A DNA stretch of 7,893 bases, taken from positions 1 to 7,893 of the forward strand of contig CAZGYE010000276.1 of NCBI GenBank assembly GCA_964530165.1. Reading direction: 5' to 3'. Origin of the DNA: CAZGYE01 sp964530165 (GTDB taxonomy: Bacteria; Planctomycetota; Planctomycetia; Planctomycetales; Planctomycetaceae). Position 1 is the stretch's first letter, and each line of letters opens with the position of its first letter. Shown in pieces: positions 1 to 4,162 of this stretch. The translations under genes and the position numbers were made by a program. The notes below the pieces were generated by a model, which saw only the letters and a list, made by a program, of their open reading frames with translations, had not been told where the DNA came from and made no database searches.

Positions 1-752
1 AGCCGAACGCCATTCGCGGCAGCCGAAACGATGTTTACGTCGCTCGGAACGCTTTGGTACACCCCATGGTGGTCATCGACGCCGAGCACGGCCCGGTCAC
101 CATCGACGAAGAAGCCGAGATTCACCCGTTTACGCGGATCGAAGGCCCCTGCTACATCGGCAAGAAGACGATCTTGTTCGGCGCCAAGTGCCGCGAAGGC
201 AATTCGATCGGCCCGGTCTGCCGCGTGGGCGGCGAGGTGGAAGAGTCGATCATCCACGGCCACTCCAACAAGTACCACGACGGTTTCGTGGGACACGCTT
301 ACGTGGGCGAGTGGGTCAACCTGGGCGCATTGACGACCAACAGCGATCTGAAGAACGACTATTCCGACGTGTCGGTCACGCTCGACGGCCGCACGCCGAT
401 CGATACGGCATCGACAAAGGTTGGCTCTCTCATCGGCGATCACACCAAGACGTCGATCGGCACGCTGCTGAACACGGGGGCTTACCTCGGGTCGATGACC
501 CTGATTGCCGCGACGGGAAAACCGCTGCCGAAGTTCATCCCTTCGTTTGCCTGGTTCCTAGAAGGCGTCGTCATGAAGGGCTACGGAAAGCGAAAACTCT
601 ACGCGACGGCCAAGACGTCCATGGGCCGCCGCAAACGCGAGTGGACGCCGGCGATCGAGGCCATGTGGGACGAGATTTTCAACATCACGGCGCCGGCCCG
701 CAACGAGGCCGTCAAGAAAGGCCGCCGCGCCCTGAGCTCTCAAACAAGATAG
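1..752 (+). CDS. GlmU-like sugar nucleotidyltransferase/acyltransferase, C-terminal part (5' truncated by window)
   Basis: The frame is open from the left edge (first full codon at 3) to TAG at 750-752, giving 249 visible residues with no N-terminus. A TTG at 54 is not needed as a start, because the same frame continues upstream with protein-like sequence. The visible part resembles the left-handed beta-helix half of the 'alternative GlmU' family (putative sugar-1-phosphate nucleotidyltransferase plus hexapeptide acyltransferase). It has glycine- and isoleucine-rich hexad-like turns (IEGPCYIGKKTILFGAKC, then GPVCRVGGEVEESIIHGHSN) followed by the family-like block SNKYHDGFVGHAYVGEWVNL and TNSDLKNDY. 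The missing N-terminus should hold the nucleotidyltransferase fold. The expected role is making or acylating a nucleotide-activated amino sugar in the cytoplasm. The acyl donor cannot be read from the sequence. The gene is tightly coupled to the acyl carrier protein downstream (12-bp gap). Family placement is fairly sure; the exact substrate is unknown. Confidence 0.8.
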   Translation, partial: PNAIRGSRNDVYVARNALVHPMVVIDAEHGPVTIDEEAEIHPFTRIEGPCYIGKKTILFGAKCREGNSIGPVCRVGGEVEESIIHGHSNKYHDGFVGHAYVGEWVNLGALTTNSDLKNDYSDVSVTLDGRTPIDTASTKVGSLIGDHTKTSIGTLLNTGAYLGSMTLIAATGKPLPKFIPSFAWFLEGVVMKGYGKRKLYATAKTSMGRRKREWTPAIEAMWDEIFNITAPARNEAVKKGRRALSSQTR

Positions 753-756
753 GAGA
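751..756 (+). promoter_or_regulatory. Ribosome-binding site of the acyl carrier protein gene
   Basis: AGGAGA overlaps the last two bases of the upstream TAG stop codon and lies 8 bases before the ATG at 765. This fixes the ACP start. It also suggests that ribosomes finishing the GlmU-like gene can reinitiate on the ACP gene, so the two are very likely on one transcript. Confidence 0.8.
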
Positions 757-764
757 CTGTAACT

Positions 765-1019
765 ATGGCAACCGTAGAAGATCGAGTCGTTGCGGTGACC
801 GCCAGCGTTCTGAAGCTCGATCCGAGTGAAATCAAATCCGAGCAGGAGTTTGCCGCCGATCTGGGCGCCGAAAGCGTGCAGTCGATGGAACTGATGGCCA
901 TGTTCGAAGAGGAATTCGGCATCGAGATGGACGAAGACGGCGCTTTGGCTGTTCAGAACGTCGGCGACGCCGTCGCCTTCATCACCGAAACCTGCAAACA
1001 GCAGGGCGTTGACGTCTAA
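765..1019 (+). CDS. Acyl carrier protein
   Basis: An 84-residue acidic protein of normal ACP length. The phosphopantetheine attachment motif is DLGAESVQSMELM, with the modified serine at Ser37. It starts the long acidic helix II that partner enzymes recognise (EEEFGIEMDED follows). The protein would carry acyl chains as thioesters in the cytoplasm. The motif reads GAES rather than the GADS usual in fatty-acid AcpP, a mild hint that this may be a specialised ACP and not the housekeeping one. No fatty-acid genes (fabD, fabG, fabF) flank it, which points the same way. Its neighbours are a hexapeptide-type acyltransferase upstream and a DRE-TIM synthase downstream. The start is set by a good ribosome-binding site at 751-756. 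Identification as an ACP is secure; the acyl cargo is unknown. Confidence 0.94.
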   Translation: MATVEDRVVAVTASVLKLDPSEIKSEQEFAADLGAESVQSMELMAMFEEEFGIEMDEDGALAVQNVGDAVAFITETCKQQGVDV

Positions 1020-1030
1020 CAAGGCAAAAG

Positions 1031-1117
1031 GAAAGGGGATTATTAGGAAAACAGGAATCTCGGGAATCTTCTTGCTCCTGTCTTCCTGGATTCCTAATTT
1101 CCTTATTACTGCATTCG
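1031..1117. repeat. Repeat A, copy 1: hairpin-forming dispersed repeat
   Basis: This fills most of the 111-bp gap between the ACP and the synthase. The left arm at 1042-1057 (ATTAGGAAAACAGGAA) pairs with the right arm at 1083-1098 (TTCCTGGATTCCTAAT) at 14 of 16 positions, leaving a loop of about 25 bases. The same element recurs at 2814-2908. Over the 60-base 3' part (1058-1117 against 2849-2908) I count 53 identities by hand. Copy 1 lacks about 8 bases in the left arm, roughly one AGGAA-type unit. Transcribed, it would form a long stem without a clear U-tract, so it may modulate readthrough or RNA stability between the two genes rather than end transcription. Confidence 0.85.
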
Positions 1118-1124
1118 AAAGGGA
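1118..1124 (+). promoter_or_regulatory. Probable ribosome-binding site of the DRE-TIM synthase gene
   Basis: AAAGGGA lies 6 bases before ATG 1131 and directly after the end of repeat A copy 1. It is a moderate purine-rich match, not a full AGGAGG. It supports the start at 1131, which gives a long N-terminal lead before the barrel. Confidence 0.45.
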
Positions 1125-1130
1125 CAAATC

Positions 1131-2528
1131 ATGTCCGCTGGCGACGTTAAGAAAGACCATCCGCTCGTTAACACGACAGAGCCGAACCTGCTGGACGACA
1201 CATTCGACTATGACATGCCGCCGCTGATTCGTTTTGAGGGTCCGCTGGTCGAGTACATCGACGGCCAAGCGGTCGAATTCGATCCGAATTCAGCCAAGAC
1301 GCGCGACATCCATATCACCGACACCACGTTTCGCGACGGCCAGCAGGCCCGCCCACCGTACACCGTCGACCAGATGGTCCACCTTTACGATTTGATGGCC
1401 AAGTTGGGCGGTCCGAACGGCGTCATCCGGCAGACCGAGTTCTTCCTCTACACCAAGAACGACCGCGAGACGCTCGACCGCTGCCGCGAACTGGGACACA
1501 CGTACCCCGAGTGCACCGGCTGGATCCGGGCCGTCAAGGGTGACTTTCGGTTGGTCAAGGAAGCCGGGCTTAAGGAAACCGGCATGCTGACCAGCTCGTC
1601 CGATTACCACATCTTCAACAAGTTGAAGTTCAAGGACCGCCAGGCGTGCATGGACGCTTATTGCGAGGTGGTCGACGCGGCTTTCGAGGCTGGCGTGCGG
1701 CCCCGCTGTCACCTGGAGGACGCCACGCGGGCCGACTTCGACGGCTTCGTGCTGCCGTTCGTCGATCGGCTGATGCGAATGAGCGAGCAGGTGCCGGAGG
1801 AGCTGAAGGTCAAGATCCGCATCTGCGACACGATGGGCTTCGGCATCACCTACCCCGGCGTTGAACTGCCCCGCAGCGTTCCCAAGATCGTCTACAAGCT
1901 CAACCAGGAGTGCGGCGTGCCCAGCGAGCGTCTGGAATGGCACGGGCATAACGACTTCCACAAGACACACGTCAACGGCGCCACGGCCTGGTTGTACGGT
2001 TGCGACGCGTTGAACGGAACACTGTTTGGCATCGGCGAGCGGTGCGGCAACCCGCCGGTCGAAGGCGCCATCATCGAGTACATCTCGCTGAAGCACGACT
2101 TGTGTGGCATCCAGACCGAGGTCATCACCGAGATTGCCGATTACATGCGTTCGATCGGCCTGCCGATCCCCGACAATTACCCGTTCGTGGGCAAACACTT
2201 CAACACGACTCGGGCCGGCATCCATGCCGGCGGACTCCGCAGCGACGAGCGAATCTACAATATCTTCGATACCGCGAAGCTGTTGGGCCGTCCGCCGCGG
2301 GTGGCGCTGACAGACAAGAGCGGTGCCGACGGCGTGGCCCTGTGGGTCAACGAGTTCTTCGGACTGAAGGGGGACGACCGCATCAGCAAGATCAAGGTCC
2401 ACAAGGTCGCCCGCTGGGTCATGGACCAGTATGAAGGGGAAGGCCGCATCACCGCCATCAGCGATGAAGAGCTGGAAGTCCAGGTCCGCGAATTGATGCC
2501 CGAGCAGTGGCGGAAATACAAGGGCTAG
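1131..2528 (+). CDS. DRE-TIM metallolyase family synthase (2-isopropylmalate/homocitrate synthase-like)
   Basis: A 465-residue protein. After a roughly 60-residue N-terminal lead it shows the DRE-TIM hallmark DTTFRDGQQ (64-72) with catalytic Arg68 and metal-ligand Asp69. The metal-binding HGHND follows at 271-275, GIGERCGNPPVEG from about 301, and a LeuA-like FNTTRAGIHAGG segment further on. These enzymes perform Claisen-type condensation of an acyl thioester (usually acetyl-CoA) with a 2-oxo acid, using a divalent metal in a TIM barrel. Canonical LeuA is about 510-520 residues, with a C-terminal leucine-sensing domain. This protein ends too early to hold that domain, so leucine feedback of the usual type is unlikely. 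No leuB, leuC or leuD is nearby. Closeness to an ACP suggests a non-leucine role, possibly with an ACP-bound donor or product (inference). Lyase or carboxyltransferase members share this fold, so the exact reaction is open. Confidence 0.88.
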   Translation: MSAGDVKKDHPLVNTTEPNLLDDTFDYDMPPLIRFEGPLVEYIDGQAVEFDPNSAKTRDIHITDTTFRDGQQARPPYTVDQMVHLYDLMAKLGGPNGVIRQTEFFLYTKNDRETLDRCRELGHTYPECTGWIRAVKGDFRLVKEAGLKETGMLTSSSDYHIFNKLKFKDRQACMDAYCEVVDAAFEAGVRPRCHLEDATRADFDGFVLPFVDRLMRMSEQVPEELKVKIRICDTMGFGITYPGVELPRSVPKIVYKLNQECGVPSERLEWHGHNDFHKTHVNGATAWLYGCDALNGTLFGIGERCGNPPVEGAIIEYISLKHDLCGIQTEVITEIADYMRSIGLPIPDNYPFVGKHFNTTRAGIHAGGLRSDERIYNIFDTAKLLGRPPRVALTDKSGADGVALWVNEFFGLKGDDRISKIKVHKVARWVMDQYEGEGRITAISDEELEVQVRELMPEQWRKYKG

Positions 2529-2532
2529 TACC

Positions 2533-2550
2533 TCATTTTGCGTAAAATGA
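2533..2550 (+). terminator. Stem-loop just after the synthase stop; possible terminator or 3' end structure
   Basis: TCATTTT-GCGT-AAAATGA is a perfect 7-bp inverted repeat with a 4-base loop, starting 4 bases after the TAG at 2526-2528. It is AT-rich and lacks a downstream T-run, so it is a poor match to a Rho-independent terminator. Its position directly after the gene is the main reason to list it. Confidence 0.3.
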
Positions 2551-2661
2551 CAATTGCCGCGAGTGTGTCAACCGCGCGAGTGGTCGAATCACTGCTGACA
2601 CGGCAGTGGCACGCGGGCCCTGAGTATTGCAATGCTGACTTCAGGAACCAAAGTTTTCTGA

Positions 2662-2692
2662 AACCACAGATCAACGCGGATAAACACAGATT
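2662..2692 (-). repeat. Repeat B, copy 1 (inverted relative to copy 2)
   Basis: The reverse complement of this 31-base stretch matches 2934-2964 at 25 of 31 positions by hand alignment. Read on the minus strand it begins ATCTGTGTTTATC and ends GATCTGTGGTT. The element has a 10-base internal rhythm. Strings of this kind (ATCTGTGTTTATCTGTG and relatives) are, from memory, common intergenic repeats in several bacterial phyla; I could not check this. Confidence 0.75.
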
Positions 2693-2756
2693 CTCAGTCG
2701 AAGCATCAACGAAACAGGCCTCGCTTACGCAACGAGACACCATTCGTATAATAACT

Positions 2757-2793
2757 TTTGGTAACACTTTAGCCGTCTGGAGCAACTTCCTCA
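2757..2793 (+). repeat. Repeat C, copy 1 (direct repeat)
   Basis: A 37-base element that starts TTTGGTAACACTT and ends GAGCAACTTCCTCA. It matches 7772-7808 in the same orientation at 35 of 37 positions. Similarity ends sharply on the right: the bases after CTTCCTCA differ completely in the two copies. Confidence 0.88.
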
Positions 2794-2813
2794 CGACAGT
2801 GCATTTCGTGGTA

Positions 2814-2908
2814 AACGGAGAATTATTAGGAAACCAGGAAAGCAGGAATGTCGGGAATCGTCTTTCTCCTGTCTTCCTGGATTCCTAATTTCCTCATCGC
2901 TACATTCG
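2814..2908. repeat. Repeat A, copy 2: longer hairpin-forming copy
   Basis: The second copy of the element at 1031-1117, with an extra AGGAA-type unit. Its arms at 2825-2848 and 2866-2889 pair over 24 positions, with 20 Watson-Crick pairs, one G-T pair and three mismatches, enclosing a loop of 17 bases. The shared core around the right arm (CTTCCTGGATTCCTAATTTC) is identical in both copies, and both end in CATTCG. Confidence 0.88.
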
Positions 2909-2933
2909 GCTAAACAGTTACAACTTTTGTTTT

Positions 2934-2964
2934 CATCTGTGTTTATCTGTGTCCATCCGTGGTT
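2934..2964 (+). repeat. Repeat B, copy 2, with 10-base internal period
   Basis: This reads as three consecutive decamers: ATCTGTGTTT, ATCTGTGTCC and ATCCGTGGTT. They differ at only a few positions. The inverted partner at 2662-2692 lies about 240 bp upstream, so the two copies bracket repeat C and repeat A copy 2. Confidence 0.78.
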
Positions 2965-3063
2965 CCTTCTTTTCCGCCCAGATGCGCTGCGCCCTGTCCT
3001 ACTCAATGCCGGAGTGTTCAAGGAACCGGTTTTCCCCTTTGGTGCCAAACCGAGTGAGCAGCC

Positions 3064-3372
3064 GTGGAACTCGACGACGAAGTTTGCTACTGCTTTCACG
3101 TCTCGAAGCGGAAGATCGTCAACTTCATCCGCACTCACCGGCCTCGCCGTGCCAGCCAGCTCAGTGAGTGCGGGGGCGCGGGAACCGGCTGCGGGTGGTG
3201 CGTCTCGTTTCTGAAGAGATACTTCAATGAAACGGCCGACGGCAAACCGCGAGGGCCCGATGCCGTGACCCCCAACGAGTACTCACGTCTGCGCGGCGAA
3301 TACATTCGCGCCGGCCGCGGCGTGCCGCCGCCCGGAGCGACACCGCCGCCACCATGCAACGACGGTTCTTAA
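3064..3372 (+). CDS. BFD-like [2Fe-2S] binding protein
   Basis: A 102-residue protein with the bacterioferritin-associated-ferredoxin cysteine pattern: Cys8-Tyr-Cys10, 32 residues, then Cys43-Gly-Trp-Cys46 in GAGTGCGWC. These four cysteines should hold one [2Fe-2S] cluster; BFD-type domains act as small electron carriers, for example in releasing iron from bacterioferritin. Residues beyond about 55 form a tail that ends in a proline-rich stretch (PPPGATPPPPCNDGS) unlike the compact 64-residue Bfd of E. coli. Additional cysteines occur at 36 and near the C-terminus. The start is GTG 3064, the first possible start after an in-frame TGA at 3055-3057; the ribosome-binding site is weak. The ABC transporter follows after a 55-bp gap in the same direction, but a functional link is not evident. 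No bacterioferritin gene is in the window. Confidence 0.82.
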   Translation: MELDDEVCYCFHVSKRKIVNFIRTHRPRRASQLSECGGAGTGCGWCVSFLKRYFNETADGKPRGPDAVTPNEYSRLRGEYIRAGRGVPPPGATPPPPCNDGS

Positions 3373-3427
3373 TGCTACGGCACTGACCGCAAGAACCAGA
3401 GAATGCCGAATTGAGACATTGTGACCC

Positions 3428-4162
3428 GTGATAAACGCATCGAGTGACCTTCAAGACTCGTCGGCGATCGTCAAGCTGAGAGACGTCAGCAAGATCTATC
3501 GCATGGGTGACGTGGACGTTCCGGTCCTCAACGACGTTCGGCTCGATGTGTTGTCGGGCGAGTTGATGGTGATCGTCGGCCCGTCCGGTTCGGGCAAGAG
3601 TACGCTGTTGAACCTGATCGGTGGGATCGACAGGCCGACTGCCGGCGAAGTCTGGTTCGAAGGCCGCAACATTGCCGCGCTCAGCGATGCGGAGCTGACC
3701 GCTTATCGGCGGGTCAGCGTCGGGTTTGTGTTTCAGTTCTACAACCTCGTGCCCACGCTCACCGCGCGGGAAAACGTCATGGTCTCGACCGAGATCAGCG
3801 ACGATCCGCTCGATCCACTCGAAGCCCTGGAGTTGGTGGAACTGGGGCGTCGCGTCGATCATTTTCCGGCGCAGCTCTCCGGCGGCGAGCAGCAGCGCGT
3901 GGCCATTGCCCGCGCGATCGCCAAGAAACCGCAATTGCTGCTCTGTGACGAACCGACCGGCGCGCTCGATCTCGAAACCGGCCGCACCGTTCTCGCAATG
4001 CTCAGCAAGCTCAACCGTCAACTGGGCGCGACGGTGCTCATCATCACGCACAATTCCGCCATCTCCGCGATGGCCGACCGGATCGTGCGCATCGGTTCGG
4101 GGACGATTGCCGAGGCTGCGGCCAATCTCCGCCGCGTCGCACCGCAGGAGATCGCCTGGTGA
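3428..4162 (+). CDS. ABC transporter ATP-binding protein, MacB/LolD type
   Basis: A 244-residue nucleotide-binding subunit with every required motif: Walker A GPSGSGKST (51-59), Q-loop Gln103 in FQFYNLVPTLTARENV, signature LSGGEQQR (150-157), Walker B LLLCDEP (170-176) and switch His208 in ITHN. The VGFVFQFYNLVPTLTARENV and DEPTGALD wording is typical of the LolD/MacB group that powers FtsX-like permeases. It would sit on the cytoplasmic face and dimerise to drive the permease encoded next. The start is GTG 3428, the first candidate after in-frame TGA 3422-3424; no clear Shine-Dalgarno sequence precedes it, so initiation may be weak or coupled to upstream translation. Its stop overlaps the permease start by 4 bases (GTGA), implying translational coupling. 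Confidence 0.97.
   Translation: MINASSDLQDSSAIVKLRDVSKIYRMGDVDVPVLNDVRLDVLSGELMVIVGPSGSGKSTLLNLIGGIDRPTAGEVWFEGRNIAALSDAELTAYRRVSVGFVFQFYNLVPTLTARENVMVSTEISDDPLDPLEALELVELGRRVDHFPAQLSGGEQQRVAIARAIAKKPQLLLCDEPTGALDLETGRTVLAMLSKLNRQLGATVLIITHNSAISAMADRIVRIGSGTIAEAAANLRRVAPQEIAW

Larger units (their letters stand above)
2529..3063. other. Gene-free gap filled with short repeats
   Basis: This 535-bp stretch has lower GC than the genes and no frame that looks like a conserved protein. The open frames crossing it run through the repeats. In order it holds a stem-loop at 2533-2550, a second small stem CACTGC/GCAGTG (2590-2595 with 2603-2608), repeat B inverted (2662-2692), repeat C (2757-2793), repeat A copy 2 (2814-2908) and repeat B direct (2934-2964). 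The region 2965-3063 just before the ferredoxin gene should contain that gene's promoter, but I see no convincing -35/-10 pair. Confidence 0.75.

Noticed and set aside
558..1268. Minus-strand open frame running under the GlmU-like, ACP and synthase genes
   Set aside because: It crosses three gene regions and repeat A, with no conserved motif, so it is not a plausible gene.
1290..2402. Minus-strand open frame of 370 codons opposite the DRE-TIM synthase
   Set aside because: It is a composition shadow of a gene with intact catalytic motifs; the antisense protein has no recognisable domain.
2538..2888. Plus-strand open frame of 116 codons in the repeat-filled gap
   Set aside because: Its reading frame runs through repeats B, C and A, and the encoded sequence is just their translation. 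There is no ribosome-binding site and no protein-like domain.
2662..2964. CRISPR array
   Set aside because: The repeats are of three different families, in mixed orientation and without regular spacers; no cas genes are present.
2791..3138. Minus-strand open frame across repeats A and B into the ferredoxin gene
   Set aside because: Much of it is translated repeat sequence, and it overlaps a well-supported plus-strand gene.
3373..3427. Promoter between the ferredoxin and ATPase genes
   Set aside because: No convincing -35/-10 pair is visible in this 55-bp gap. The ATPase may be read from an upstream promoter or from one not recognisable by eye.
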